A program made the translations under genes and the position numbers. DNA of 64,000 nt from Monarcha castaneiventris obscurior. Lineage: Eukaryota > Chordata > Aves > Passeriformes > Monarchidae. Below, piece by piece: positions 37,680 to 49,345 of the stretch (within the stretch, counting starts at the first letter, position 1; every line of letters begins with the position of its first letter). A model generated the notes under the pieces. That model worked only from the letters and a program-made list of their open reading frames with translations, searched no databases and was not told the origin of the DNA. The stretch lies in contig JAMPIT010000549.1 in assembly GCA_026261815.1 (NCBI GenBank), positions 744,001-808,000 of the forward strand, read 5' to 3'.

Positions 37680-39139
37680 GTACAGATAGAGTTTGCATCT
37701 TGTTCCTGGAAGATTGCAGGAGGGTGAAAGGTCTCCCAGTCTGTTCTGCTCATCTAGAGGAGCCTCTGGACTGCTTTGGGACAGCAACAGGATGAGCTGG
37801 AAGATGCCGTGCAGTTGGAAAATTGTGATCTGATCGCTATCACTGAGGCTTGGTTGGATGGAGTCCTGCCTTCAGTGGCTATAAACTGCTCAGGAGGGAA
37901 GGAAGGAAGGAGTCGGGGAGGGAGCTGCCCTCCAAGTGAAAAAAAAATGGATTGACTGCACAAAAGCTGTCCTTGAGAAACATCAGAGGTTGAGAAACAA
38001 TGCAGAGGTTGAGAGGTTATGAGTAAAGAGTAGAGACCAAGCCAGCACAAACCTCGTGGCTGATGCTTCCTTCAGGCCATCCAAACACGGGAGCCTGGTG
38101 ATGAAAGGTTCCCACTGCAACTGCAGGAAGCATCACACTCACAGTCCCTTATCCCAGCAGGGGATTTCCCCAACCCCAACATCTGCTGGAACTGGGAGGC
38201 ACCGAGCTGAAAGTCTTGGAGACTCCTGGAGTGCATCAGAGGATTGAGAAACCCAAGTGAAGGAGGAGGCTCATCAGATCTGTATCACGCCTGCACAGAG
38301 GAATGTATTGAAGTGGAAGCTGATGGAAGCCTCGGTTGCACTGATCATGTCCTGGTGGAATTCATGATCTCGAGGGCTGTAGCCCAGGAGACCAAGACTC
38401 AAAACCCTAGCTAAGTGAATTTTCAGTTAAAAAAAGTGATGTATGGCATTTCCTGGGAAGCTCTCCTCAGGGATAAAGGAGCTGGACAGAGCTGACAGCC
38501 CTTTAAAACATTTTTCTTACAGCACAAGGACCCTTGATTCCCATGTGCAATTAACTAAGAAAGAAAGGCAGAAAACCAGCACGGCTGAACAAAACCCACC
38601 TGGTCATGCTGAATCACAGGAGGGGAATGTACAGGCAGTGGAAGCAGGGACAAAAATCCAGAAAAGAATATAGGAATATGGTCCAAGAATGTAGGGAAGG
38701 GATCAGGAAAAGTAAATCATGTTTGCAGCTAAGTTTGACAAAGAATGTGAATAATAATTAAAAATAATAATGTCTTCTACTAATGAGTAGAGCAGAAAAG
38801 GAAGATTAACAAAGATGTACCCCTGCCTTGCACCCCCAATAAATAACACAGGAGGGCTGGTGACAATTGACATGAAGAAGGCCGAGGTGCTCAAAAATTG
38901 TTGTTGCCTCAGTTGTCAATGGTGATCCTTCTCCTCACACTTCTCAAATCCTTTAAAATCAAGTCAGAGACCAGAGAGAAGAAATCTCTCCCATCATAAC
39001 TGAAGATCAAGTTTGAGCTCATCTGAAGAACATGAGCACAGGCAAATCTTTGGGGCCCAATTATATGCATCACTGGGTCCTGGGGGAAGCGGCAGATGTA
39101 ATTTCTAAGCAGCTCTCTCCATCATATTTGAAAAGTCCT
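37680..39139 (+). pseudogene. CR1 ORF2 fossil, endonuclease to early RT
   Basis: In sense orientation this stretch preserves successive pieces of the CR1 ORF2 polyprotein, broken by several stops and frameshifts. Around 37,830 it reads as CDLIAITEAWLDG, the start of the apurinic-type endonuclease. At about 38,161-38,168 is a GDF triad followed by NPNICW. At 38,342-38,347 is the DH pair of the endonuclease end (TDHVLVEFMISRAVA context, normally SDH). Around 39,035-39,130 are KSLGPN and SPSYLKSPG, matching the start of the reverse transcriptase region. The element is 5'-truncated before the endonuclease and is interrupted on the right by an LTR. It encodes nothing functional. Confidence 0.85.
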
Positions 39140-39555
39140 GGCCTAGTTTTTGTCAGGACAGGGTTAATCTTTTGCCAGGAGGGGCACAGCAAAGACCCTG
39201 AAGTTATTCTACACCGACTCACATCGTTGCCAGGTGTAGGGGAAAGGGACTCTCTTCTGGGGTCTAGGGATTCCTCCTGGTGGAGAAAACATGGCTGAGG
39301 GAGCCATCTGGAATTGTCTGTTTTCAGGGAGCTTTTCTGTGTGAATAATTCCTTTTACTGTCTGTCACTAGTGTTGTTGCTTTTAGCCTTCCTTTTCTTA
39401 TCTCATCGCTGTTTCCAGCACCTTGTTCTCATCTCAGCCCACAATTTGCACTTTTCTGCCTCCAGTTGTCCTCTCCAGCTGGCAGGTGAGTGGTGTGGGG
39501 AATCTTGGTGAAGGCACTGAATTGGGGAGCACCATTCTTGCTTGTGGGCATCACG
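39140..39555 (+). mobile_element. LTR inserted in CR1 ORF2
   Basis: TGGCCTAGTTTTTGTCAGGACAGGGTTAAT opens the same LTR family seen again at 52,504. Further right are GTGTGAATAATTCCTTTTACTG, CTTATCTCATCGCTG and an end near GGGCATCACGACA. CR1 ORF2 reads into the left edge and resumes at CAGTCATGTGAAG on the right edge, so the LTR is younger than the CR1. No clean duplication is left at the edges; a few bases of CR1 are lost or mutated at the junction. Confidence 0.7.
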
Positions 39556-39600
39556 ACAGTCATGTGAAGTCTGCATTTACAGGAGGAAGGGAAACAGCAC
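39556..39600 (+). pseudogene. CR1 ORF2 fossil, continuation after LTR
   Basis: CAGTCATGTGAAGTC and AGGAGGAAGGGAAAC correspond to the reverse transcriptase stretch that follows directly on the segment left of the LTR (WQSGEV...KKGN type residues in family members). The similarity fades after about 39,600. Confidence 0.5.
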
Positions 39601-41012
39601 TAGCCTTTTGTCTCTTTTTGCTGCCTTATATTGAGAGACTTTTAGTCTTATTTTGATGTGAAGCTTCTGTTTTCTGATGGGTTTCTGTGTGGAAGAGGAC
39701 TGTGATAAAATACTTGCTTACATTTTGTAAATTCCTGTGCAAAGAAATTCCAAGTGCAGTCTCTTCAGGGTGCAGGTTTTAGGCAATGTAAAATAAATGT
39801 GTAGATTTAGAAATGAGAAAATACTGCTGTTGTAGTTTGAAGTCTACTGTCTTAGCAAAGTTATGGAGGAAGAAAAACATGACTCTGTGAATGTACATGC
39901 TGCAGTTGGGTCAGAAAAAACTTAATTTTGATATAAACTTCAGGATTGATTCTTTCTCTGACGACAAATTATGAGTTGATCAGAGATGGAACAGAAAAAG
40001 CCTCGGTGTACGAGACTGTAACATTTCAGTAGAAGATCTAGCATCTCTAGAAGTCCAAGACTTAGCTGGGATTAATTCAGAAATCTTTACATTTTCAGTT
40101 GCTCTCAGTATGTCAGACAGCGTATATTGTGCCTGGATAAAACTACAGCCACTGCTTTCTTTGCTCTTTTAAATGTTATATTTCTGTAGAGCAACAGGGC
40201 ATGGCAGAGTGCTGAAGGAGAAGATAAAATAGACACTCGAGGTTATCATTTGCACACACTGCAGTAAAAGATCTAGTCCTAAAGGACAGTATTAAGCCCT
40301 GTCAGTGGTGCTGGTAACCTTATTAACCATGAATGCTATTCAAATGCAGCAATGTCAAACGACATTTTGTTCCTTATATCCTGATGGGCCTGGGGATGCT
40401 GGAAATAAATATCATCTTTAAGGCTGGATTCCAATATCTTATATTTGTTCTGCAAGCCGTAAAACTCTATTAGTTTTCTTTGACCAAAGAGGGATACAAA
40501 AGGACACATGTACCAGTTTTGTTGTTTGTTGACAAATTGTAAAAGAACAATGTACTCTTTTTTTTACTTCCCCCAAGATTTAAAGAGTCATTGGCATTAA
40601 TAAACAAATAAAAGAGAGACATAAAGATTCTTCACAGTTTTCTTGTCTAGGACTTGTATAGAAGAAAAATAATTAGCATTGAAATTTCTTTGCCAAATTG
40701 TGTAGGTTGTGATTTGTTTCTCATACAGATAAAAGTGGCTGTGAGGAAATGGATATTATGTCTTTCAAAGTTATTTTTAAGGCTATTACCCTTTCCATTT
40801 GTGAGAACTTTGGTTCTCTCTTTCCATTTGTTACATTAACTATAGGTCCTCATTTCTCGCACCTTCTCTGTTGAGGGTTTATAAGAATTCTCAGACTTCT
40901 GTGTGGACTAAAGGCCTTTTTTTTCCATGTGAATGTTTCAAATGAAAACTTTTTGCTTTTCTGTGCCACCTAATTTCCTGAGTTTCTTTTTCTGGAGATT
41001 TAAGGTAACTAC
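39601..41012. other. AT-rich non-coding DNA
   Basis: No supported exon, RNA gene or repeat. Confidence 0.35.
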
Positions 41013-41474
41013 GAGGCAGAGGAAGGGACTGGAGGGGAAGACTTATAGGGAGGGGCTGAGGGCACTTGGTCTGTTCAGCCTGGAGAAGAGATTGAGATCA
41101 GACCTCATTGGGTTCTTCAATATCCTCGTGAGAGGAAGAGGAGGGGGAGACACTGATCTCTTCTCTGTCATGGCCACTAGACGGGACCAAAGGGAACATC
41201 TGGAGCTGTGTCAGGGAGGGTCAGGCTGGAGATCAGGGAAAGGTTCTTCCCCCAGAGGGTGCTGGGCACTACCCAGGCTCCCCAGGGAATGGGCACAGGC
41301 CCGAGGCTGCCAGAGCTCCAGGAGCATGTGGACACTGCTCCCAGGGATGCACAGGGTGGGATTGTTGGGGTGTCTGTGCAGGGCTAGGAGTTGGACTCAA
41401 TGATCCTTTTGGCTCCCTTCTAACTCAGGGTATTCTGTGATTTTATGATTCTGTGGTTCTAGGGTTCTATGATG
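41013..41474 (+). mobile_element. CR1 3' end with terminal octamers
   Basis: Sense-orientation copy: GGGGAAGACTTATAGGGAGG, CTGTTCAGCCTGGAGAAGAG, GTTCTTCCCCCAGAGGGTGC and GAGTTGGACTCAATGATCC in order, ending in the CR1 microsatellite (ATTCTGTG, ATTTTATG, ATTCTGTG, then decayed copies to 41,474). It covers the last about 450 bases of the element and carries no intact frame. Confidence 0.92.
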
Positions 41475-41779
41475 TTGCTACTACTAATTCCTTCTGCTAC
41501 AGAGATAACTGCTTTTCTTGCCAGTGTTGAAAAAAAGATGTGCCTCACTTGAAGGGATGAGAAAATGGACACATCAGGCTCAGCTCAAAGATGAGGCGGT
41601 CAGCAGTAAGTTAAAATATGTGCTCTGGTCTTCCCAGCTGCCAGTTCTGGGGCATGTGCATGCACTCTGCTGCTGGGGGGCTGCTGGGGTGGGGCAGCCC
41701 ATGGAACAACAGCCCATGATGGGGACCTTCAAGCACAAGGCTGGAAGGTCTCATTGTCTGCACTATCACACAGCAAACA
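41475..41779. other. Unassigned sequence between two CR1 copies
   Basis: Part (41,640-41,740) is GC-rich and may be older repeat. Nothing coding can be supported. Confidence 0.35.
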
Positions 41780-42017
41780 AGGCTGGAAAGGCCCAGAGTG
41801 TGTCATCTGATCCCACCTCCCTGCTCCAGCAGGGCCATCCCAGAGCACATGGCACAGCATTGTCCAGATGGCTCTGGAATATGCCCGGTGAGGAAGACTT
41901 CACACCCTCCCTGGTCTCTTTCAGTGCTTGGTCACTGCACCAGGAAGCTCTTCCTCATGTCCAGGTGAAACTTCCTGGGCATCAGTTCCTGCCTGTTCCT
42001 CTTGCCCCATTGCTGAG
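41780..42017 (-). mobile_element. CR1 fragment, part 1 (split by LTR)
   Basis: GGCTGGAAAGGCCCAGAG, CCCTGCTCCAGCAGGGCCATC, CAGGAAGCTCTTCCTCATG and CCCCATTGCTGAG follow CR1 order in inverted orientation. The CR1 sequence stops at CTGAG and resumes after the LTR. Confidence 0.85.
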
Positions 42018-42636
42018 TGTCTTGGGGTGACTCTATGATGTGTATCCCCTATCACGGCTCTACGCCAGAAAATTAGTTTTGTGCCTTTAAACTGAGCTTA
42101 AGAGGGGAGGAAAAAAAAATGAACTTTTCAAAGCAAGTTCCCAAGGACACAGAGATAGGGACGTCTCTGCGGTCTCCAGCGGCGGCAGCACGGGGAGAGC
42201 TCCCTGCCTGTCTCTTCAGCCAGTTTTTTGGGTTTTTTTTCTTTTTTTTCCTCCAGCGTGTTTCCTAGGACTTTGGTGGGGTTTTTTTTTTCCTTTTTTT
42301 TCCCTGTTCTGGACTGTCTCAACAACATCAGAACACATCGGGAGAACTTCTCTTCAGGCCCGGAGGGGGCCTAAGGCCACCCCCCATGCCAGCTCCGAGA
42401 AGGAGAGACCACACCTACAAGAGGACTCTAATTTCTTCCCAGGTTTTCTCATTATAGTGGGGGATTTTACTATTTAGTATTATTATCCCTTTCCTGTGTG
42501 TTTGTTAATAAATAGGTTTTATCTCCTTCACTTTCCTTCGAGGAATTTCTTTCCCGAACCTGGTGGGGGGAAGGGCGGTTGTAACCTGATTTTCTCCCAG
42601 AGGATATATTGCTAGATTTTGGCCAAAACCGGCACA
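42018..42636 (+). mobile_element. Solo LTR, 619 bp, with perfect 5-bp TSD
   Basis: Begins TGTCTTGGGGTGACTC and ends GCCAAAACCGGCACA (TG...CA). Landmarks of a widespread avian LTR family are GTGCCTTTAAACTGAGCTTA, a T-rich stretch around 42,225-42,301, ACCACACCTACAAGAGGACTC and the polyadenylation signal AATAAA at 42,507-42,512. The flanks carry an identical pentamer CTGAG (42,013-42,017 and 42,637-42,641). The host sequence is a CR1 that continues cleanly on both sides. No internal viral region remains, so it is a recombination-derived solo LTR. Confidence 0.93.
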
Positions 42637-42695
42637 CTGAGCCCCACAGAGCAGAGCCTGGTCCATCTTCTTGACAACGACAACAAAGACCCTCA
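42637..42695 (-). mobile_element. CR1 fragment, part 2 (split by LTR)
   Basis: CTGAGCCCCACAGAGCAGAGCCTGGTCCATCTTCTTGACA continues the CR1 sequence exactly where the left part stopped. Right boundary approximate. Confidence 0.75.
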
Positions 42696-43474
42696 ACTCT
42701 CCCTTCTACTTTCAGTGTGTGCACCTTAGATTTCTCCTGTGCTTCAGCAGACTTGTCAATTAATGGATTCTGCAGGGAAGGTAATGCTGAGTGAAGCATC
42801 TCAGAGCTGAGTGCTTTGAGGGATGTGTGAATGCCTGCAAATTTATTTCTCGGGTTTCTCGGTATAATGGGCTATAACTCAGTGCAGGTACGGTATCAAA
42901 GTCTGTTTCTCTTGGAGAAAGTGAGAATAAAATCTGGGAGACTAATGGAACATAAAATGCTTGTTTATGTCCCTGACAGAGCTGTCTGTGCTGCTCTCCA
43001 TGTCTGAAGTACATGCAGATATACATTACCCGTCTGACCTGCACTATCTGGGGCAGGCGTTTGCTGTTCCATGCAAGTAAGCCATAAGGAAATAAGGAGC
43101 TTTTAGTCACGTATTAATAAGCTCCCAGTTCTTTGTTTACCGAATTAAGCATGACAGGAAAAAGGAGCAACAAACCCTTGGAGCCTCAGCACATTCCCTG
43201 GACTTTGCATGGTCTTTGCATCTTTGTACTTGGACAAAGAACATGGCAGGTGCCTGATGAAAACAATAAAAACAACAACAATACTGTTGTGACCTGAAAT
43301 TTGGATTGAAAATTCTTCATTTAATTTGAAATTAAAATTTTATCTTTTTTTTTTCTTGGAGGAGAAAATCATGATATTTCGTATGATATTTGCATGAACT
43401 TGGGACCCTCTTCCTGAAATCTGGACAGACATTTTCTGGAATACCTGTAGTTTAATGTGACATGGAATGACAGA
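42696..43474. other. Unassigned non-coding DNA
   Basis: No supported exon, RNA gene or repeat. Confidence 0.35.
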
Positions 43475-43763
43475 AGAGAATCAGGGAATGGTTTGGGTTG
43501 GAAGGGACCTTAAAGTCCCACCCAGACCCATGGTCCCCACTCCACTGTCCCAGGTTGCTCCAAGCCCCATCCAGCCTGGACTTGGACACTTCCAGGGATC
43601 CAGGGGCAGCCACAGCTTCTCTGGGCACCCTGTGCCAGGGCCTCCCCACGCTCCCATCTAACCCTGCCCTCTGCAGCGTGAAGCCATTCCCATTGTCCTG
43701 GTACTACAAGCTCTTAAAAATAGTCTCGCTCCATCTTTCTTGTAGGCCCCTTCCAGCTACTGA
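43475..43763 (-). mobile_element. CR1 retrotransposon 3' fragment
   Basis: AATCAGGGAATGGTTTGGGTTGGAAGGGACCTTAAAG opens the copy, followed by the GGGATCCAGG and CTTCTCTGGGCACC landmarks and an ending near CTTGTAGGCCCCTTCCAG. A 5'-truncated minus-strand copy. Confidence 0.9.
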
Positions 43764-46453
43764 TGAGAATTGATTAATACATTTTGACAAAATATTTACT
43801 AGAGAAAGCCTTAAGAAATGCTAAAATTGGACTGCTGGGTGGAGGACCAAGACAAGAATTGTGAATCTGTGCTTGTCTTGCTGTGGTCCCCTTGACACAG
43901 CACGGCAACGTAACACATTCTGTAAAGAAGTTCCAGAATTGCTTGTCTTTCCTTTGTAGGTCTTTTTATAATGTGTGAATTGAGCAAAGGAGCCACCTTG
44001 TTTTGGAAATAACCACTAATTGTACTTATCTCTTGTCACGGTATGACAAAATCTGCTGATAATGCTCTCCAAATTTACACATTACCAAAAAAATAATGAA
44101 GTCCACGCAGTTTTTCTCAGTGGCATCTCTTAATGAGACTGCTTTAAAATAGGCAGAAGAGCCATCTGCTGCTACTCACAAGAATCCCCCTCTCTCTCAC
44201 CCCTGGGTAAAAGGGACTTGTGATGAAGCACCAGCATCTGTGTTTGTAGCAAAACAGTAAATTCAGTATTTATTTCCTAAAAACGTTAAGTGTAGCCCAC
44301 TGGTTGGATTTGCCTTCATTAGGAATTTAGCCACACACGTGCGGATTCTCCTCGGCTTCTATCAGCATCCAGTTTGCTGACAAGAGTTCACAATGCACAG
44401 AAAAATGGAAAGACTCTGCCCTGTTACTGCCAGGCTCCCCTGCAGAGAGGTTGTTTTTATAGAACATGTTTGGTGAGAAACAGAACTAACCCAAAAAAGG
44501 CCCTTTATAGTCTTCTGTGAAGGCATCCAAGAACCAAAGGGAATGATAAGTACAGAAAAAAAGAAAAATGCACAGTACACACAGCAGGTTTGGAAAGATT
44601 AGACTTTGCTACAGTACTTCCAGCAGCTCCAGAGGAAGAGGAACATAACTTTATTTTTTTTTCTCTTGAGCAACTTGCTGAATTTTGTAAAGACTTTACT
44701 TAGCCATTTTCCTAAATTTACCATGATGAACTCAAAACTCATCTCTAGGAAGGGAGATCCGTTATCAGACAAATCTAGGGGAAAATCCAACCAGCCAGCT
44801 AAAAATAATTTCAATGAGATATCCATGGAATCAATCTTGCAGTAAGAGAATGACAACACCGAGTAGCTAAGCCCAATTGCTCAGCTCCTCTATTGCTGCT
44901 GGTTCTGTTTTATTCATGGTAACTCCTACACCTGCTGCCATCTCATCTGCGATCTTGCTGGAGTCTCTTCTCAGAGCACAGCCACAAAATCCCAGCCTTA
45001 CTGGCAGATGAAGTGTTTGCCTACATACAGTACAGTAATCACCCAGTTAGGCGAGTTCCTGTCTTCTGGTGCCTTTTCATTTTTGAAAGACAGACTGTTC
45101 AGAGTTGTTGGCTGAACTCAGAGATAAAAGTTGTATTCCCTTTTCCTTAGTTAAAATTTCCCTACTGAAAAATAAACTTTCCAGTACCATAAACAGTGAA
45201 AAATGTCAGTTTTGCTTAGCCTCGAACAGACAATAGAATTTATTTAAGAGTTTGGTATAAGGACAAGTGGTTTACCTGTAAGAACTTGTTTTTCACTAGC
45301 AGATTAATTGACTTTGTAACTTGAAGGCAGAACATATGCTTTGCTGAACACATGAAAATTTCGTATATCAACTACATACCACGAGAAAAAAACGAAATTG
45401 CTGATAAAGAACTAGATTGAGTTAGATGGTTTAAAGACACAGCAGTATTAATCTAGGCCTAAGAGCAGAAGAGATTTTGAGAAGGCATGGACCTTGATGG
45501 AAAAGCCACTTCCATCTGTTAACTCTTCCATCTCTCTGTTAAGTGAACATTGTGATCCTTGGTCACTCACTCACATGCAAAGCAAAACTGAGCACAAGGA
45601 AATAGAACCCACAGGGACGTAGTAATATTGGGAGGCAGGAAAGAGTAACACAATGAAACTGATCTTGAAAAATGTCAAGTCAATACACCTAAGGAAGAAT
45701 TATTTCAAAACTTCGGAGATTCACTGTTGATGTGGGAGATGTGAAAGAAAAGTTGAACTCATAAAAGGCAACAAATGAAACCTGCATCAGTAAGGCAGAA
45801 TGCCAGATGAAAGAAAAATAGCGAGTAGGGTTTCTGTGCTGCATTTGCTCAAGTCATGCTATGATATATATGCAGAAATGATGCCAGGTTGCACCACGGT
45901 TGCACAACCCACCTGGAACATCATATTTGACTTTACAGACACCACATAATCGAGTTAGCAACTGGCCATTTTAAGAAACCAAATAATGCAAGGAATTTTA
46001 TAATTTCAAAAAATTTAAATAAGGCAATCAAACATGAATGCTAACCCAAGAGAGTAGCTGAGGGCATCTGCCCAGATCATCACTGTTGTATCTTAGCGTA
46101 ACTCCACCAAAGGCAGCAGAGCTATGCTAATTTACACCAACTGAGGATCCAGACAATCATGTTTAGGACTTCAAGTGACAAAATTGCTTTTATTTTTGGG
46201 GTATATATTAAAGGGTTTTGGCAAGTCTGACCAAACACATAGCTGTACGAGGATGCCAGAAATAACAAGATGCATCACACAAATAAAGTGAAGTTGATCT
46301 AGCTCTGGCAGACCAAGAACTCTAAATTCTCTTCATTCAGGCAAACAACATTTTGAAAATACGTTGTCATTCAGTTAAAAAAAGTCATTAGTAAAACCTC
46401 CACCTTTTCCTTATGTCTCTGTTTTCCAGTTTTCAGTAATCTGCATGGCCTCC
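43764..46453. other. AT-rich non-coding DNA
   Basis: 2.7 kb with only short open frames and no supported exon, RNA gene or repeat. Confidence 0.35.
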
Positions 46454-47619
46454 TGAGTTGGACTGACCTTGGCTGGATATCTGGTGCCCACCAAGCTGCT
46501 TTATCATTCCTCCTTTCTCAACATGACAGGGGAGAGAAACTATGATTAAAGGCTGGTGGGTGAGGTAAGGACAAAAAGATCCCTTTTAGATCACCAGCAC
46601 AGACAAGATGGACTCAGCTCTGGGGAATCTATTTATTACCAAACAATAAAGCAGTAGGATAATAAGAAATAACAAATAATAATAAAGTTAAACCAAGCTT
46701 TCTCCTACCCTTCCTTCTTCCTGAGCTCAGCTTCACTCCCAACTTGTGTAGCTCCTAAACCTGAGCAGCACAGGGGACAGGAACAAGGGTTGTGGTCTGT
46801 GCATCCCATGGTACATCTGCTGCTCCTTCCTCAGCACCTACTTCCCTTGTGTGGATGCTAAAAAGCTAGATGCAGAGAAATTCTTCAGCTTTTTCTCAAT
46901 ATTCTGTGAGAGCATTGCTTTCACACACAGACCAGATGAAAACAGCGAGGATGGTTTTGTAAGCTATCTTTTATCTGTGCACCTGGGTTCTGTTCTGCAG
47001 AATTGTTATGGGACACACTGGGAAAAATATTTTTCAGTGGGTGTTGTGGGTTCCAGCCAACCGCTACGGGAGGTGGATGATCAATGACCAATGATCTCAG
47101 GTCATGCTGGAGAACTGGGGTATAGAAATGGGTCTGTAGAGGAATAAAGGGCTCATGCCACTCTATCCCTGAACTTGGACTGTGTCATTCCTCTCCGTTC
47201 TCGGTTCAACAGCAACACCCTTGCTCCAGTGTGGGGTCGCACCCATAGGAGACAATCCTTCACTAATTTCCCCAGATTGAGTTCTTCCCATGGGCTGCAG
47301 CTCTTCACAAACTGCTCCAGCATGGGTCACTTCCACAGGGTCAGCCCTTCAGGAGAAGTCTGCTCCAGCCTTGGTCACAAGTCCTGCCAGAAGACTTGTT
47401 CCACTTCGGCCTCCTCTCCAGACGGCAGCTGTGAATGGTCTGCCAAGGGTAGGTGAGGGCCAACAACTTCTTCCACTCAGGTGTGGCCAGCAGTGGGTTT
47501 GTGTCAGAGCTGCCTGGAGCTGGCTGTGTTGAGCATGAGGGAGCTTCTGGCATTTTCTCACAGAAGCCACCCCTAAGAGGCCCCCCCGTACCAGGACCTT
47601 GCCTCATACACCCCATACA
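46454..47619 (-). mobile_element. ERVL-like solo LTR, minus strand, with nested LTR
   Basis: On the minus strand the element begins TGTATGGGGTGTATGAGGC (right end) and finishes CCAAGGTCAGTCCAACTCA (left end). It holds landmarks of an avian ERVL LTR: TTCTCACAGAAGCCACCCC, GGGCTGCAGCTCTTCACAAAC, CAAGTCCTGCCAGAAGACTTG and the GAGCAGCACAGGGGACAGG stretch (plus-strand readings). The flanks carry CCTCC (46,449-46,453) and CCTCT (47,620-47,624), a 4/5 match to a 5-bp duplication. Removing the nested LTR and one 6-bp repeat leaves about 790 bases. No viral gene is present. Confidence 0.82.
46850..47217 (+). mobile_element. ERVK-like solo LTR nested in another LTR
   Basis: A 368-bp plus-strand insertion starting TGTGGATGC and ending AGCAACA, flanked by a perfect hexamer CCCTTG (46,844-46,849 and 47,218-47,223). 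A polyadenylation signal AATAAA lies at 47,143-47,148, and the downstream part (GTGTCATTCCTCTCCGTTCTC) has the look of a U5 region. A 6-bp duplication is the rule for class II (ERVK-like) elements. Surrounding sequence on both sides belongs to the older minus-strand LTR. Confidence 0.8.
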
Positions 47620-49061
47620 CCTCTGGGGAATGTGACCTGGATAACTCAAGGAGCGTGAATACAACAGTGTGTGACCAGAATACCCAAAACTCTCTCCTCT
47701 GACAATTCTTCCCTCTAAGAGTGCTTGCCCAAACACTGATGATTATGATCAAGAGCAAATTAAAAATAACAAGGTTTCCTTTTGATGATGATCAGCCAAA
47801 TTAAGATCTGTCCAGAGCATGATCAAGAGGCTTTGGATGAAAGAAAGAGTCAGCTGGAAAAGGCATACAATTAAGGATGGGAAATATATGATGCAGCGAT
47901 TGGGAAGAAGGTAACAGAGAGCAGTAAGCCTGGGCTTGACGCCCCAGGAGTCACCTTTCCAAAAACCAGTGTTTATGTCTCACAAAAAATCATCCCTGTC
48001 CAGCTGGGAAGCACACAGGGCCCCACCTTGGCTGTGCAGCTGAGGTGTTGGTGGCTCAGTGGGGCGTGAGGAGCAGCAGGAGGAATCCTGGAGCTGGACC
48101 ACCAGCAGCTCCCACAGAGGGTGTGCAAGAAGGGGAACCCTGGGAGCCAGGAGAGGGGATGTGTGATGGCAGCACACACGGAGTGGGGTTGGATCAACGT
48201 GAGTGTGTGAACCACACTGCGTGGGAGTGCATACTTAGAACGTTTTGCAAATAGGTGTTAAAGGGTTCTGGAAATTTATAGGGTTTTATTAATAGCTATT
48301 GAATGTGTAGTAATGCCGTTTAGGTGTCATATTGCTGCTATTGATTATAAATGTACAGCTCTGGGATTGCCATTTCATTAGGTGTTGTTCAAATAAAAAT
48401 CAGTAAACAATTTTGAACCCGATTTGAGTTAAAACACAGGACCAGAGCAGTCTTTTCTTGTGTCATTCTGTAAGTCTCATATCATGTCTGCCTGTGTGGC
48501 TGGCATGGACACCAGCTCCATCCTGGTAGCATTCCAGAAAGCTCAGTGAGGGATCATTCACTTTTTTTCTTGTCACTTCTGGTTTTATATGTACATTACT
48601 CCTGTCTCTGATTTCATTTCTTCATTGTGAAGCAGTGATGACAATATACCCAAATTCCCCAAAGTTGGTTTGAAGAACTTACCACTGAACTACTGCCTGT
48701 TGGAGAAAAATAGTCCAAAAAGTCACGTTTTATTTTTTTCCCAGTGCAGAAAGTGAGCTTTATCAGCCTCTTCCACAGGCCAGAAGTGGCCCCATTCTTT
48801 CTGTCAGCATATATAATTCAAATTACTTATTTAATAACTATGACTTGTGATGTTTTTATTACTTCAAACTTAAGTGTGGACACAAGCACAACATAACAAG
48901 CTGCGCCATGACGGTTGCTATGACACAAACCTGAATTTCACTGTTGCACTTGCAAAATTAATTCCTTAGGACGTGGCATTCAATTCCTCCCTAGATGTTG
49001 GGTACCTCCGTGTCTCTGAGGTTCCTTCACAGGAGTGACTGAGCTCGTGGCCATGACAGAT
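47620..49061. other. Unassigned non-coding DNA
   Basis: A GC-richer island at 47,990-48,230 may be an unrecognised repeat. The remainder is AT-rich. No exon or RNA gene supported. Confidence 0.35.
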
Positions 49062-49345
49062 CATAGAATCATGGGAACTCAGACAGTTTTGGGAGGGAAG
49101 GGACCTTAATGATCACCCAGTGCCACCCCTGCCATGGGCAGGGACACCTTCCACTAGCCCAGGGTGCTCCAAGCCCCATCCAGCCTGGCCTTGGACACTT
49201 CCAGGGATCCAGGGGCAGCCACAGCTTCTCTGGGCACCCTGTGCCAGGGCCTCCCCACCCTCACAGGGAAGAATTGTTTTCTGATATCTAATCTAAACAT
49301 GCCCTCTCTCAGTTTAATGTCCTGCGGTTCAAGAACAGGAAGAGA
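49062..49345 (-). mobile_element. CR1 3' fragment, CAGACAG variant
   Basis: Opens with TCATAGAATCATGGGAACTC, then the distinctive word CAGACAGTTTTGGGAGGGAAG in place of the usual GGTTTGGGTTGGAAG, and continues with standard CR1 3' landmarks. The copy at 51.05 kb shares the variant. Confidence 0.9.

Noticed and set aside
41518..42030. A 170-codon plus-strand frame
   Set aside because: It runs from unique sequence into an antisense CR1 and the start of an LTR, and shows no protein family.
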